From Methylobacterium sp. PvR107 (GTDB lineage Bacteria; Pseudomonadota; Alphaproteobacteria; Rhizobiales; Beijerinckiaceae): DNA of 64,000 nt. Shown here in pieces: positions 32,390-42,571 of this stretch. The stretch spans positions 3,176,001 through 3,240,000 of the forward strand of contig NZ_JAFIBW010000001.1 in the NCBI RefSeq assembly GCF_017833295.1, read 5' to 3'. Each line of letters starts with the position of its first letter. Within the stretch, counting starts at the first letter, position 1. The notes below the pieces were generated by a model. It ran no database searches, was not told where the DNA came from, and was given only the letters and a program-made list of their open reading frames with translations. The position numbers and the translations under genes were made by a program.

Positions 32390-33291
32390 ATCCGGCCCGA
32401 CGGCCCGATCAGCGTGCCGTCGAGGTTGTTGCCGCTGTAGAGCTGCAGCGCGGGTTGGGTGGTCCAGACGTCGAGGCGGCGCCCGCTCGTCGGATCGATG
32501 CAGCGGGCCGCCGGCCGCAGCGTCCCGGCGGGACCGCGCAGCACGAAGGTGTGGTCGTAGCCCTTGGCGATGGCGAGCTGCGGGTCGCCGTCCCGGATGC
32601 GGGCCTCCAGCGGGTACGGCGTGCGGAAGTCGAACGGGGTGCCGGCGACCGGCGAGATCGCGCCGGTCGGGATCTGGGTCGCGTCCGTCGGGGTGAAGGC
32701 GTCGGATTCGAGCTGCACGAGGTGGCCGAGGGCGCTCCCGGTCCCCTCCCCCGCGAGGTTGAAGTAGCTGTGGTTGGTGAGGTTCAGAACCGTGGGGCGG
32801 TCGGTCGTTGCCGCGTAGTCGATGCGCAGCACGCCGTCCGCGGGCAGGCTGTAGCGCACCCGGACCTCGAGGTTGCCCGGAAACCCCTCCTCGCCGTCCG
32901 GGGAGCGGAGGGCCAGGGCCAGGCTGGTCGCGTCGGAGCCCTCGACCCGCCACAGGCGCTTGCCGAAGTTCTGCGGACCGCCGTGCAGCGTGTTGGGCCC
33001 CTCGTTCACCGGCAGGTGGTAGCTGTGCCCGTCGAGGCTGAAGCGACCGCCCGCGATGCGGTTGGCGTAGCGTCCGATCACCGCGCCGAAACTCGGGCTC
33101 ACGGTCTCGTAGCCCCTCAGCGTGTCGAGGCCGAGGACGACGTTGGCCGAACGTCCGGTCCGGTCGGGCACGGCGATCCGCGTGACGACGGCGCCGAACT
33201 CGATGATGTCGACGCGCAGGCTGCCGAGGCTCAGGCTGTGGCGGCCGACCGCCTGCCCGTCCGCCATATGACCGAAGACTGCGCCCGGCAT
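32251..33291 (-). CDS. galM: Aldose 1-epimerase
   Basis: 346 residues from ATG 33291, with GGAGAA upstream. It interconverts the alpha and beta anomers of hexoses such as galactose. Motifs: GRYANRIAGGRF, the first His in GPNTLHGGPQNFGKRLW (His103), the second in NLTNHSYFNLAGEG (His174), YDHTFVLRG, and the catalytic Glu in VCFETQDFPDAPNQP. The length is normal. It follows the nuclease-like gene by 28 bases on the same strand. Confidence 0.95.
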   Translation of the reverse strand: MPGAVFGHMADGQAVGRHSLSLGSLRVDIIEFGAVVTRIAVPDRTGRSANVVLGLDTLRGYETVSPSFGAVIGRYANRIAGGRFSLDGHSYHLPVNEGPNTLHGGPQNFGKRLWRVEGSDATSLALALRSPDGEEGFPGNLEVRVRYSLPADGVLRIDYAATTDRPTVLNLTNHSYFNLAGEGTGSALGHLVQLESDAFTPTDATQIPTGAISPVAGTPFDFRTPYPLEARIRDGDPQLAIAKGYDHTFVLRGPAGTLRPAARCIDPTSGRRLDVWTTQPALQLYSGNNLDGTLIGPSGRIYRSGDGVCFETQDFPDAPNQPAFPSAVLRPGETFAATTEFRFSVA

Positions 33292-33319
33292 GCCGATTCT
33301 CCGTGCCGCCGGGATGCGT

Positions 33320-34591
33320 CTAGCGCTTCCAGACGCCGAGCCGCTCGCTTCGGGCATGGTCCTCGGCCGCGACGAGCTCGGGGCTCGCCTCCGGGGAGGC
33401 GCGGCCGCCGCCGTTGAACAGCACCACCTCGGAGAGGTCGCGCCCGTCCACGAGGCAGTTCATGGTCTCGCTGCCCGGTGCGGGCTGGCAGGTCACCGTC
33501 CGGCCGCCGATGTAGCGGGCCAGTTCGTCCGCCTGACCGCCCCGCACCCACTCAACGCCGAACAGATGGACGACCTTGCCGCCGACCTTGAGGGTGGCGG
33601 TATCGATCACCTGGACCGGCCCGGTCACCGCATTGGGCGACGACGGCGGCGTATCGGGCTCGGGATCGCCGCCGGTCTCGGGGGGCGGGGTCACCGTGTC
33701 GGGGGCGGCGGGGGCAGCGGCCGGGGGCGTGGCCCGGGCGGCGCCGCCCGGCGTACCCGTCGGCGCGGCGGCCGGCTCGGTGGCGGCGGTCCGGGCCGTC
33801 TCGGGCGGACGGTTCTCCAGGACGAGCCCGGCCGCGACGACCGCCACCAGGGCGGCCGCGCTCGCGCCCACGAGCCAGCGGCGCTGCCGGCGGGCGCCTT
33901 CGTCCAGATCGTCCCGGCCGAAACGCAACCGATCGCGCAGCCGCTCGACGCCGTCGCGCACGGTCTCGCCGAAGCGGCCGGCGCCCGCATTCCAGGCCGT
34001 CACCGGGTCCGATCCGGAGGCCGATACCCCGGCATTCCCGTCGGCCTCGCCGGCGGGACGGGCCAGCCGGCCACGCAGGTTCGTCCGCAGGGTTGCGAAC
34101 CGGCCGGCCGCGTTCTGCGCCAGCGCCCGGCCCTGCACGGAGGAGCGCTCGGCCAGCGAGCGGGCGCGCTCCGACTGGGTCTCGACGAAGCGCGCGGTGG
34201 CGGCCTTCATCTCGTAGGCGCCGCTCAGGAGCGGCGAATCCCGGGATTCCTCAACCGGCACCGCCTCCGGTTCCGGCTCGGGCGGCAGGAACAGGGCGGG
34301 ATGCCGCTCCTGCAGCTCCGCGACGAGGTCGGCGAGCGTCATCGGCTCGGATGTACCGCCGCGCAGGCGCACGGCGCCGTGCCGGTCGAGCACGCGCAGG
34401 CCGGTGCCGGCCGCGTCGGGCTGAGTCGCGGCTTCCGCCAGGAGTTCGAGCGTCCGCACGGCCACCGGGCGCGGACGGGCGCGGGCGATCTCGGCCCGGA
34501 TCGCCGCGCGGAGGGCGGCGCGACCGGGATCGTCGAGCGCCGGACGCGCCGGCCCCGCTTCCTGCTGCGCCACCACCGTTGAAGACGTCAT
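33320..34591 (-). CDS. Membrane protein with C-terminal nuclease-like (SNase-type) domain
   Basis: 423 residues. The first 240 are soluble and Ala/Arg-rich, then one membrane helix (WLVGASAAALVAVVAAGLVL), a Pro/Ala/Thr linker and a C-terminal domain of about 95 residues (VIDTATLKVGGKVVHLFGVE, CQPAPGSETMNCLVDGRDLS, EDHARSERLGVWK). The latter follows the staphylococcal-nuclease OB fold, including the closing A..A...GVW motif. The active-site Arg-Glu-Arg set is not clear, so it may bind rather than cut. It probably faces the periplasm. galM lies 28 bases downstream. Confidence 0.7.
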   Translation of the reverse strand: MTSSTVVAQQEAGPARPALDDPGRAALRAAIRAEIARARPRPVAVRTLELLAEAATQPDAAGTGLRVLDRHGAVRLRGGTSEPMTLADLVAELQERHPALFLPPEPEPEAVPVEESRDSPLLSGAYEMKAATARFVETQSERARSLAERSSVQGRALAQNAAGRFATLRTNLRGRLARPAGEADGNAGVSASGSDPVTAWNAGAGRFGETVRDGVERLRDRLRFGRDDLDEGARRQRRWLVGASAAALVAVVAAGLVLENRPPETARTAATEPAAAPTGTPGGAARATPPAAAPAAPDTVTPPPETGGDPEPDTPPSSPNAVTGPVQVIDTATLKVGGKVVHLFGVEWVRGGQADELARYIGGRTVTCQPAPGSETMNCLVDGRDLSEVVLFNGGGRASPEASPELVAAEDHARSERLGVWKR

Positions 34592-34655
34592 ACACCCGAT
34601 CCCGGCATCACCACGCGCCGCACGCGACGGCGCCGCGGGCCGCCACGCGAGGCTC

Positions 34656-35564
34656 TTACGCCTTGCCGGGCGAGGGAGCCAGGGTGCCGGCCTGGATGCT
34701 CCGACGCAGGACGCGCCCGGTCTCGCCCAGGATGTAAGGCCGCGTGCCCGCGAAGCCCACCTCCAGGATCAGCTCGGCCTCGCCGCTGGAGACGGCGCCG
34801 CGGCCCGGATTGGCCGTGCGGAAATCGACGATCGCCCGGATCGTGCAGGTCTCGGCATCGCAGGCGGCGTGCATCGCCCGCGGCTGGTAGCGCCGCTCGG
34901 GCCAGCGCTGGACGAAGCTGCGCTTCTCGGCGACGAGGCCGGCCGTCGTGATCGGCCGCCCGTAGAAGCGCACGCGGGTCGCGTAATACTGGGTCGCGGC
35001 CCCCACCATGGTGTCGCCGGAGGCCGAGACGGTGGCGAGATAGCTGGCGGTCAGCGCCCGGGCCGCGGCGGCGCGCTCGGCCGAGGCGGACGCGGAGACG
35101 GGAGCCGGCGCAAAGGCCGCCGGCGTCTCGGCAAGGCGGTGCGGGTGATGCGCGGGGCGGCGCAGCGCCTCGCGGGCCGGCGGCCGCTCCAGGGCGGCGG
35201 CCCGCTTCGGGCTCGGCGCCCGCGTTCCGGCGGCTTTCGGCAGGGCGTCCTCGGCCGGCTCCGGCCGGGCGGCCCGCCGGACGGGTTCCGCGTCGCGCGC
35301 GGCATCGGGCGTGACGGCAGGCCGGCTCTTCGCCGCCTGCTGCGCCACGGGCTTGTCCGCCGGCACGGTGCTGGCCTGATCGGCCGCCCCGGGGGCTTCC
35401 TTCGCGGCTCCGGCGGCCGGGGTCGCTGTGCGCGTCGGCGGATCCACCCAGGCCGATCGAGGATCCGCCCCTGGCTGCTGAGCCGACGCTGCGCCCGTGA
35501 GGGCCAGAGGCAGGAGCAGGCCGATCACGAGTGTCGGGGATCGGGGGGAACGGATGGCGGACAT
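34656..35564 (-). CDS. Exported protein of unknown function
   Basis: 302 residues from ATG 35564, with AGGAAGG upstream. A signal peptide (LVIGLLLPLALTGAASA, cut before QQ) is followed by about 130 low-complexity Ala/Pro residues. A folded C-terminal domain runs from about residue 165 (RALTASYLATVSASGDTMVG, YYATRVRFYGRPITTAGLVA, MHAACDAETCTIRAIVDFRT, ILEVGFAGTRPYILGETGRV). The fold suggests an NTF2-like or similar alpha+beta domain, but I do not recognise it with certainty. It is 64 bases upstream of the nuclease-like gene. Confidence 0.7.
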   Translation of the reverse strand: MSAIRSPRSPTLVIGLLLPLALTGAASAQQPGADPRSAWVDPPTRTATPAAGAAKEAPGAADQASTVPADKPVAQQAAKSRPAVTPDAARDAEPVRRAARPEPAEDALPKAAGTRAPSPKRAAALERPPAREALRRPAHHPHRLAETPAAFAPAPVSASASAERAAAARALTASYLATVSASGDTMVGAATQYYATRVRFYGRPITTAGLVAEKRSFVQRWPERRYQPRAMHAACDAETCTIRAIVDFRTANPGRGAVSSGEAELILEVGFAGTRPYILGETGRVLRRSIQAGTLAPSPGKA

Positions 35565-35856
35565 CGGTGCCTTCCTGGCGGCCGGAGCGGGCAATCGGGA
35601 GAACGCGCCCGCCCGTCGAGGGGGTCCCACGATCGTTTCGGGCGCGCACCCATCCTGCCGAATCGGACGGCGGCGACCAGCCCTGGATTGCGGGGATGAT
35701 GGGGTTGCGTTCGGACGTTTGGGTACCAAGTCGGGGACAGTCTTGGCCTTTGGCCATTCCCGGGCTCCCATACCGCCCGCCTCCGCCGCGCATCGAGGAT
35801 CCCGTGGCCCGACCCGAGACCGCTTCGCCCCCAGGCCCGCATCCCGGGAACGCCCA

Positions 35857-36810
35857 ATGAGCGCCACCCCGCGCCGGGCCCTGCTGCTCTGCAACGCCAA
35901 GGCCCGCAACGGCGCCCTCGACCTGGACGAGGTCCGGGGGATCCTGCGCGCGGGCGGCATCGAGCCGGAGGAACCGCCGCCGGAGGCCGATTGCCGCGAC
36001 GTGATTCGCGACCGGGCCGGCGCGGTCGACCTCGTGATCCTGGGCGGCGGCGACGGCACCATGAACTACGCCGCGCCGGCCCTAGTGGAGAGCGGCCTGC
36101 CGCTCGCGATCCTGCCGCTCGGCACGGCGAACGACCTCGCTCGCTCCCTGAACCTGCCGCTCGACCCGCTCGCGGCGGCCCGCTTCATCCCGACCGCCGA
36201 GGCGCGCCCGGTGGATCTCGGCTGGGTCAACGGCCACTATTATTTCAACGTCGCCAGCGTCGGCTTCTCGGCCGAGCTCGCCGGCGAGCTCACGGCGGAA
36301 TCGAAGAAGATCTGGGGCGTGCTGGGCTACGCGGTCGCGGCCATCCGCTTGCTGCGCCGGGTCCGGCCCTTCACGGTGACGATCGAGCGTGACGGCGTCG
36401 TCGAGACGATCACCACCATCCAGGTCTCGGTGGGCAACGGCCGGCATTACGGCGGCGGCATGACCGTGGCGGAGAGCGCCGCGGTCGACGACGGCAAGCT
36501 CGATTTCTACAGCCTGGAGATCGACCATTGGTGGCGGCTCCTCGCGCTGCTGCCCGCCTTGCGCCGTGGCACCCAGGGGCGCGCGGCCGACGTGCGGACC
36601 TTCCACGCGCAGGAGATCCGGCTCTCGACCCGCAAGCCCCGGCCGGTGAACACCGACGGCGAGCTGACCACCCACACGCCCGCCCATTTCAAGGTCTTCC
36701 CGAAGATCCTGCAGGTCTTCTCCCCCGAGCCCGTGCGCGGTCCCGCCCCCTTCGATCTCGCCACCCTGGGCAACCGCCTGTTCCCGACCAGCGAGGCCCC
36801 CCGCCTGTGA
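35857..36810 (+). CDS. Diacylglycerol kinase-family lipid kinase
   Basis: 317 residues from ATG 35857, with GGGAA upstream. The DAGK catalytic domain has the nucleotide loop [18 protein letters not shown] and [13 protein letters not shown], and the second part [36 protein letters not shown]. This is the bacterial YegS/BmrU/LCB5 type, which phosphorylates diacylglycerol, sphingosine or phosphatidylglycerol. The substrate is not defined by the sequence. The stop overlaps the GTG start of the TerC-like gene (GTGA at 36807-36810), so the two are coupled. Confidence 0.9.
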   Translation: MSATPRRALLLCNAKARNGALDLDEVRGILRAGGIEPEEPPPEADCRDVIRDRAGAVDLVILGGGDGTMNYAAPALVESGLPLAILPLGTANDLARSLNLPLDPLAAARFIPTAEARPVDLGWVNGHYYFNVASVGFSAELAGELTAESKKIWGVLGYAVAAIRLLRRVRPFTVTIERDGVVETITTIQVSVGNGRHYGGGMTVAESAAVDDGKLDFYSLEIDHWWRLLALLPALRRGTQGRAADVRTFHAQEIRLSTRKPRPVNTDGELTTHTPAHFKVFPKILQVFSPEPVRGPAPFDLATLGNRLFPTSEAPRL

Positions 36811-37580
36811 CCGACCTGATCCAGCTCGCCAGCCAGCCCGCCGTCTGGGCGGCCCTCGCCACCCTGGTGGTGATGGAGGTGGTGCTCGGCGTCGACAACC
36901 TGATCTTCATCTCGATCCTGACCAACAAGCTTCCGGCGGATCAGCAGACCCGGGCGCGGCGGATCGGGATCGGCCTGGCGCTGATCCTGCGGCTGGGGCT
37001 GCTCGGCACCGTGGCGTTCATCGTCCATCTGACCGAGCCGGTCTTCGCGGTGTTCGGGCAGGCCTTCTCGTGGCGCGACCTGATCCTGATCGGCGGCGGC
37101 CTGTTCCTGCTCTGGAAGGCCACCAAGGAGATCCACCACACGGTGGATCCGGAGCCCGAGGCGGAGGGGTCGACCGGCGGCAGCCTCGGCTTCGGCGCGG
37201 CCATCGGCCAGATCCTGCTCCTCGATCTCGTCTTCTCGATCGACTCGATCATCACCGCGGTCGGCATGACCGAGCACGTGCCGGTGATGATGATCGCCGT
37301 GGTGATCGCCGTGGTGGTGATGCTGGTCGCCGCCGAGCCGCTCTCGGCCTTCATCGCCCGCAACCCGACCGTGGTGATGCTGGCGCTCGGCTTCCTGATC
37401 ATGATCGGCATGACGCTGATCGCCGAAGGGTTCGGCGCGCATGTGCCGAAGGGCTACATCTACACCGCCATGGCCTTCTCGGCCGGGGTCGAGGGCCTCA
37501 ACATGCTGGCCCGGCGGCGCCGGCGGGCGGCCCGGGGCGGCGCGCCGCCGGCCCCGGCCGTCCAGGCCCGGCGCGCCTGA
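36807..37580 (+). CDS. TerC-family integral membrane protein
   Basis: 257 residues from GTG 36807, overlapping the preceding stop. Seven hydrophobic segments carry the TerC motifs: the first with [20 protein letters not shown], the second with [20 protein letters not shown], and [20 protein letters not shown]. The paired acidic membrane residues are thought to bind metal; family members act in Mn2+ export or tellurite resistance and in loading exported metalloproteins. The C-terminal tail is Arg/Pro/Ala-rich. Confidence 0.92.
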   Translation: MTDLIQLASQPAVWAALATLVVMEVVLGVDNLIFISILTNKLPADQQTRARRIGIGLALILRLGLLGTVAFIVHLTEPVFAVFGQAFSWRDLILIGGGLFLLWKATKEIHHTVDPEPEAEGSTGGSLGFGAAIGQILLLDLVFSIDSIITAVGMTEHVPVMMIAVVIAVVVMLVAAEPLSAFIARNPTVVMLALGFLIMIGMTLIAEGFGAHVPKGYIYTAMAFSAGVEGLNMLARRRRRAARGGAPPAPAVQARRA

Positions 37581-37596
37581 GGCCGGGTCGGTCCCC

Positions 37597-38385
37597 ATGC
37601 GGCTGCGCGCGGCCCTCGGCCTCCTCCTCCTCCTTCCGGCCCTCGGCCACGCGGAGACACGCGACATGACGCCGGATCCGAAGGTCCTGCACGATCTCGC
37701 CCCCACCGGCACGCTCCGGGCGGCGATCAACCTCGGCAATCCGGTGCTCGCGCAAGCCGGCCCGGACGGGCCCGCCGGGGTGTCGGTGGATCTCGCCCGT
37801 GCGCTCGCCGCCCGGCTCGGCGTGAAGGTGGCGCTCGTGACCTATCCCGGAGCGGGCGCGGTCTCGGGCTCCGCGGGATCGGGCGCCTGGGACATCTGCT
37901 TCCTGGCGATCGATCCGAAACGGGCCGAGGGCATCGCCTTCACGGAGCCCTACGTGCAGATCGCCGGCAGCTACCTCGTGCCGGTGGCCTCGCCGATCCG
38001 CAGCCTGGAGGAGGTCGACCGTGACGGCGTGCGCGTCTCGGTGGGCCGCGGCAGCGCCTATGACCTGTTCCTGACCCGCACCCTCACGCACGCGACCCTG
38101 GTGCGGGCGCCGACCTCGGCCGAGGCGGTCACGGCCTTCGCGCGGGACGGTCTCGATGTCGCGGCCGGGGTGGCGCAGCCGCTCGCCGCCTACGCAGCGG
38201 CGCATCCGGAGGTGCGGCTGCTGCCGGGGCACTTCATGGAGATCCCGCAGGCGATGGGAATGCCGGTCGGGCACCCGGCCGGGGCGGCGTATCTCGCCGC
38301 GTTCCTCGCGCAGGCCAAGCGCGACGGGCTGGTGCGACAGGGTCTCAAAGCGAGCGGTCAGGATCCGGATCTGGCGGCGCCCTGA
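37597..38385 (+). CDS. Periplasmic solute-binding protein (SBP_bac_3 family)
   Basis: 262 residues from ATG 37597. Signal peptide LGLLLLLPALGHA then the family-3 fold: TGTLRAAINLGNPVLAQAGP, GVSVDLARALAARLGVKVAL, GAWDICFLAIDPKRAEGIAF, TEPYVQIAGSYLVP and VRVSVGRGSAYDLFLTR. Such proteins bind amino acids or small acids for ABC transporters. No permease or ATPase gene is adjacent, so it is an orphan; some orphan members act as sensors or enzymes. Confidence 0.88.
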   Translation: MRLRAALGLLLLLPALGHAETRDMTPDPKVLHDLAPTGTLRAAINLGNPVLAQAGPDGPAGVSVDLARALAARLGVKVALVTYPGAGAVSGSAGSGAWDICFLAIDPKRAEGIAFTEPYVQIAGSYLVPVASPIRSLEEVDRDGVRVSVGRGSAYDLFLTRTLTHATLVRAPTSAEAVTAFARDGLDVAAGVAQPLAAYAAAHPEVRLLPGHFMEIPQAMGMPVGHPAGAAYLAAFLAQAKRDGLVRQGLKASGQDPDLAAP

Positions 38386-38392
38386 GCGGGCG

Positions 38393-38545
38393 TCATGCGG
38401 CGCGCCGATGCGCCAGATCCACGCCCGCCGCGAGAGCCTCCTTGCTATCGAGGATCTCGATGGCGCCGGGGACCCGGCTCGGTCGCATCCGGGGCCAGGA
38501 CCGTGCGTTCGACGGACGCGTGTAGACGAAGGCCGGCGTCGCCAT
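38393..38545 (-). CDS. Possible small protein downstream of leuS (50 aa)
   Basis: ATG 38545 gives MATPAFVYTRPSNARSWPRM and then GAIEILDSKEALAAGVDLAH before TGA 38393-38395. It begins 11 bases after the leuS stop on the same strand. The second half looks protein-like, but there is no ribosome-binding site and no family match, so it may be chance. Confidence 0.3.
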   Translation of the reverse strand: MATPAFVYTRPSNARSWPRMRPSRVPGAIEILDSKEALAAGVDLAHRRAA

Positions 38546-38555
38546 AGGCTGGCAG

Positions 38556-41138
38556 TCACACCACCAGGTTCACGATCCGCCCCGGCACCACGATCACCTT
38601 CCGGGGCGCCCTCCCCTCCAGGATCGTCTGGACCACTGCCAGCGCCAGGGTCGCGGCCTCCACGGCCTTGGCGTCGGCATCGCGCGGGACGGTCACGTCC
38701 GCGCGCTTCTTGCCGTTGATCTGCACCGGCAGGGTGATCTCGTCCTCGACGAGGAGTCCCGCCTCGGTCTCGGGCCAGGGCGCCTGGGCCACAAGGCCCG
38801 CGCGGCCGAGCACGGCCCAGCATTCCTCGGCGAGGTGGGGCATCATCGGGGCGATGAGCTGGACCAGGATCCCGGCCGCCTCCCTGGCGACAGCCGGCGA
38901 GACCGGCCCGCGCAAGCCATCCTCCAGGGCGTTGGCCAGGGTGTAGATGTGGGCCACGCAGCGGTTGAAGCGCAGGCGCTCGATATCGTCCTGCACGGAG
39001 GCCAGCGCCCGGTGGGCGGCCTTGCGCAGGGCGAGATCCGCGGCACCGTCGCCGGTCGCCTGCCCGGCTGCATTCACGAGCCGCCAGACTTTCTGGACGA
39101 ACCGGGCCGCGCCCTGGACGCCCTCCTCGGTCCAGATCACGTCGCGCTCGGGCGGCGAGTCGGACAGCATGAACCAGCGCGCCGTGTCGGCCCCGTAGCT
39201 CGCGATGATGTCGTCGGGATCGACCACGTTCTTCTTCGACTTCGACATCTTCTCGATCGGGCCGATCGCGACCGGCGCCTGAGTTTTCACGTGAAACGCG
39301 CGGCGCTCACCCTCTTCCGTGGCGAAGCGGATCTCGGCCGGGGGCACCCAGGCGCCGGCCGCATCCTTGTAGGTCTCGTGGACCACCATGCCCTGCGTGA
39401 ACAGGCCGGCGAAGGGTTCGGCGACGCCGGCCCAGCCGGTCTCGCGCATCGCCCGCATGAAGAACCGGGCGTAGAGCAGGTGAAGGATCGCGTGCTCGAT
39501 GCCGCCGATATACTGGTCCACCGCCAGCCAGCGATCGACCACGGCCCGGTCGGTGGGCGCGTCCGTGAGCCAGGGCGCGGTGAAGCGGGCATAGTACCAG
39601 GACGAATCGACGAACGTATCCATCGTGTCGGTCTCGCGCCGGGCCGGCGCGCCGCAATGCGGGCAGGGGACGTTGCGCCACGCCGCGTCGCGCTCCAGCG
39701 GGTTGCCGGGCTGGTCGAAGGACACCGCCTCGGGAAGCTTCACCGGCAGGTCGGCCACCGGCACCGGGACCGGGCCGCAGCTGTCGCAGTGGATGATCGG
39801 GATCGGGCAGCCCCAGTAGCGCTGGCGCGAGACGCCCCAGTCGCGCAGGCGGAACTGGACCTTGCGCTTGGCGATCCCCTCCCCTTCCAGCCGCCGGGCC
39901 ACGGCCTCGAAGGCCTCGTCCGTGCTCAGCCCGTCGAGGAAGCGCGAATTGATCATCCGCCCATCCTCGACATAGGCGGTGTCGGTGATGACGAACGTCG
40001 CCGGGTCCTGCCCCTCGGGGCAGACGACGGCCGTGTTGCCGAGCCCGTACTTGTTGGCGAAGTCGAGGTCGCGCTGGTCGTGCGCCGGGCAGCCGAACAC
40101 CGCGCCGGTCCCGTATTCCATCAGCACGAAATTCGCCACGTAGACCGGCAGCTCCCAGGACGGGTCGAGCGGGTGGCGCACGGTGAGGCCGGTGTCGAAG
40201 CCGTGCTTCTCGGCGGTGTCGATCGCGGCCTGCGCGGTGCCGGTGCGGCGGCACTCCTCGATGAAGCTCTGCAGCGCCGGTCTGTCGGCGGCGAGCGCCG
40301 CGGCCAGCGGATGGTCTGCCGCGATCGCCAGGAACTTGGCGCCGAACAGCGTGTCGGGCCGGGTCGTGTAGACGGTCACCGATTCGGCCGCGCCGGCTGG
40401 CGGTCGGGCCAGTGCGAAAAGAACCTCCAGGCCTTCCGAGCGGCCGATCCAGTTCTTCTGCATCAGCCGGACTTTTTCCGGCCAGCGGTCCAGCCCGTCG
40501 AGGGCGGTCAGCAGGTCCTCGGCGAAGTCGGTGATCTTGAAGAACCACTGGGTCAGTTCGCGGCTTTCCACCAGCGCGCCGGAGCGCCAGCCGCGCCCGT
40601 CGATCACCTGCTCGTTGGCCAGCACCGTGTGGTCCACCGGGTCCCAGTTCACCTTGGCGGTGCGGCGGGTGACGAGCCCCTTGCCCAGGAAGTCGAGGAA
40701 CATGCGCTGCTGGTGCTTGTAGTAATCGGGATCGCAGGTCGCGATCTCCCGGCTCCAGTCGAGCGACAGGCCCATGGCCTTCAGCTGGTCGCGCATCGAC
40801 GCGATGTTGGCGTAGGTCCAGTCCCGCGGGTTGACCTTGCGCTCCATGGCGGCGTTCTCGGCCGGCAGGCCGAAGGCGTCCCAGCCCATCGGGTGCAGGA
40901 CGTTGAAGCCGCGGGCGCGCTTGTAGCGGGCGACCACGTCGCCCATCGCGTAGTTGCGGACATGGCCCATATGGATGCGCCCCGACGGGTAGGGGAACAT
41001 CTCCAGCACGTAGTATTTCGGGCGCGTGTCGCCGTTGTCGGTCTCGAACAGGCGCTTCTCGGCCCAGGCCTCCTGCCAGCGCGGCTCGGCATCCTTGGCG
41101 TTGTAGCGCTCGACGGGCTGGGGGGTGGTGCTGGTCAT
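38556..41138 (-). CDS. leuS: Leucyl-tRNA synthetase
   Basis: 860 residues from ATG 41138. Class I synthetase with HIGH motif [16 protein letters not shown] (residues 50-65), the CP1 editing domain ([40 protein letters not shown]), a Cys cluster (CDSCG, CPHCG), and KMSKS as [15 protein letters not shown] near residue 630. The C-terminal anticodon and LARS domains are complete ([17 protein letters not shown]). The length is normal. A 13-of-16 match to parS lies inside the gene. The usual downstream partner lptE is not here but 12 kb away. Confidence 0.98.
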   Translation of the reverse strand: MTSTTPQPVERYNAKDAEPRWQEAWAEKRLFETDNGDTRPKYYVLEMFPYPSGRIHMGHVRNYAMGDVVARYKRARGFNVLHPMGWDAFGLPAENAAMERKVNPRDWTYANIASMRDQLKAMGLSLDWSREIATCDPDYYKHQQRMFLDFLGKGLVTRRTAKVNWDPVDHTVLANEQVIDGRGWRSGALVESRELTQWFFKITDFAEDLLTALDGLDRWPEKVRLMQKNWIGRSEGLEVLFALARPPAGAAESVTVYTTRPDTLFGAKFLAIAADHPLAAALAADRPALQSFIEECRRTGTAQAAIDTAEKHGFDTGLTVRHPLDPSWELPVYVANFVLMEYGTGAVFGCPAHDQRDLDFANKYGLGNTAVVCPEGQDPATFVITDTAYVEDGRMINSRFLDGLSTDEAFEAVARRLEGEGIAKRKVQFRLRDWGVSRQRYWGCPIPIIHCDSCGPVPVPVADLPVKLPEAVSFDQPGNPLERDAAWRNVPCPHCGAPARRETDTMDTFVDSSWYYARFTAPWLTDAPTDRAVVDRWLAVDQYIGGIEHAILHLLYARFFMRAMRETGWAGVAEPFAGLFTQGMVVHETYKDAAGAWVPPAEIRFATEEGERRAFHVKTQAPVAIGPIEKMSKSKKNVVDPDDIIASYGADTARWFMLSDSPPERDVIWTEEGVQGAARFVQKVWRLVNAAGQATGDGAADLALRKAAHRALASVQDDIERLRFNRCVAHIYTLANALEDGLRGPVSPAVAREAAGILVQLIAPMMPHLAEECWAVLGRAGLVAQAPWPETEAGLLVEDEITLPVQINGKKRADVTVPRDADAKAVEAATLALAVVQTILEGRAPRKVIVVPGRIVNLVV
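39283..39298. other. Near-parS sequence inside leuS
   Basis: GTTTTCACGTGAAACG matches the bacterial parS consensus TGTTTCACGTGAAACA at 13 of 16 positions, including the whole TTTCACGTGAAA palindrome. A perfect parS lies at 57856. ParB often uses a few sites spread over tens of kilobases near the origin. Confidence 0.55.
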
Positions 41139-41335
41139 GGGTCCGGTGGGGTCAGGGGCTCGGCAGCGGCCATGGAAGCCGCCGCGGCACGGTTGGGCCG
41201 CGATAGCATATCTGCGCCGGAGCCGGTCAACGCGGCACGCGATTCGGGCTTGCACGGGGCGCGCAAACGCATAGGTCGGCATGACGAGGCACAGAACACG
41301 ACGAGGGCCTGAGCCGGGACGCTCCCACTCGCTTC
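41139..41335. other. Intergenic region between divergent leuS and yggS-like gene
   Basis: Together with the repeat at 41336-41450 and the bases to 41547 this forms a 409-base gap that should hold the promoters of both genes. No gene is seen and I cannot place promoter boxes with confidence. Confidence 0.4.
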
Positions 41336-41450
41336 CCTCATCCTGAGGTGCCCGCGTCAGCGGGCCGTGAAGGAGGGCTCCAGGGATCGCCGGGCCATCT
41401 GGAGGCCTCCTTGGAGGCCTCCGCGGCGCTCCGGCACCTCCTGATGAGGG
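41336..41450. repeat. Dispersed intergenic repeat, family B, copy 2
   Basis: Opens CCTCATCCTGAGGTGCC and closes GGCACCTCCTGATGAGG, so the ends pair almost perfectly into a long hairpin. Inner repeats of GGAGGCCTCC occur (41400-41423). Related to 24605-24678. Confidence 0.65.
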
Positions 41451-41547
41451 GATGGGCGGGAAAGCCCTTCCCGGGCAAAGCTCGTCATTGTGTCGTGCAC
41501 CGTGGGACGCATGGATCAGCGTCCGGCAGCGACAGGACAGGCACGCC

Positions 41548-42300
41548 ATGGACGACGCGACCCCTTCCCCGAACCCGCCCGCGACAGACGGGATGGGGCA
41601 CAGGACCGACAAGCTTCCCGTGGGCCAAGCCGACGTCGCCGCCGGGCTCGCCGAGGTGCGGGCCGCGATCGCCCGGGCCGCCGAGGATTCGGAGCGCGAT
41701 CCGGCCGAGGTCCAGCTGGTGGCGGTGTCCAAGACCGTGCCGGCCGACGGCATCCTGCCGGCGCTCAAGGCCGGGCAGCGGATCTTCGGCGAGAACTACG
41801 TCCAGGAATCCACGGCGAAATGGCCGGACCTGCGGGCGCGCTATCCGGATGTGGAGCTGCACCTCGTCGGGCCGCTGCAATCCAACAAGGCCCGGGAGGC
41901 GGTGGCGTTGTTCGACGTGATCCATTCCGTCGACCGGCTGTCGCTGGCGGCGGCGCTCGCCAAGGAGATCGACCGCTCCGGCCGGACCCCGAAGCTGCTG
42001 ATCCAGGTCAATACCGGCGCCGAGCCCCAGAAGGGCGGCGTCCTGCCGGACCAACTCGACACCCTGCTCGCCGAATGCCGCGAGACCCACGGGCTCGCGA
42101 TCCAGGGGCTGATGTGCATCCCCCCCGCGGAGGATCCGCCCTCGGCCCATTTCGCCCTGCTGGCCCGGCTGGCGAAGGCGCACAACCTGCCGATCCTCTC
42201 CATGGGCATGAGCGCCGACTTCCCGGCGGCGATCCAGCTCGGGGCCACCCATGTCCGGGTCGGCACCGCGATCTTCGGGGCGCGGCAGCCGAAAGCGTAG
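41548..42300 (+). CDS. YggS-family pyridoxal-phosphate-binding protein
   Basis: 250 residues from ATG 41548 (AGGACAGG upstream). PLP-dependent racemase-like fold without partner domain: [20 protein letters not shown] holds the PLP lysine, then [64 protein letters not shown], and [20 protein letters not shown] with RVGTAIFG at the end. It helps keep free PLP balanced. The first 30 residues are an extra extension. It is divergent from leuS, a common arrangement in related bacteria. Confidence 0.93.
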   Translation: MDDATPSPNPPATDGMGHRTDKLPVGQADVAAGLAEVRAAIARAAEDSERDPAEVQLVAVSKTVPADGILPALKAGQRIFGENYVQESTAKWPDLRARYPDVELHLVGPLQSNKAREAVALFDVIHSVDRLSLAAALAKEIDRSGRTPKLLIQVNTGAEPQKGGVLPDQLDTLLAECRETHGLAIQGLMCIPPAEDPPSAHFALLARLAKAHNLPILSMGMSADFPAAIQLGATHVRVGTAIFGARQPKA

Positions 42301-42571
42301 CGGGCGCTGGGCAGGCTCCAGGGCGCCATCGGGATCCGTCGCGGCGGGATATCCGCTTTCAAGCATATCACGACGCGACCCGAGCGTTGCCCCGGGTGAA
42401 CGAGCGACACCCGCGTCATGGCGGAGGTAGGCCGACCCCACCTCCTGAATCTCAGGCCGCGTGGCCGTATCTTTCCGCGACGAGACCGTCGTGGCCGAGG
42501 GCGAAGCGTGGCCGATCAAGCTTCGTGCCGCCCTTGACCAGCTCGATCCCGCGGACGCGTGCAAGCCGCCC
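42301..42571. other. Intergenic region, possible short remnant
   Basis: Between converging genes. On the minus strand, in the frame of the L,D-transpeptidase but beyond its stop, about 35 codons read RVRGIELVKGGTKLDRPRFA and LGHDGLVAERYGHAA before TGA near 42459. It looks protein-like but has no start codon; it may be a remnant or a chance frame. Confidence 0.3.
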
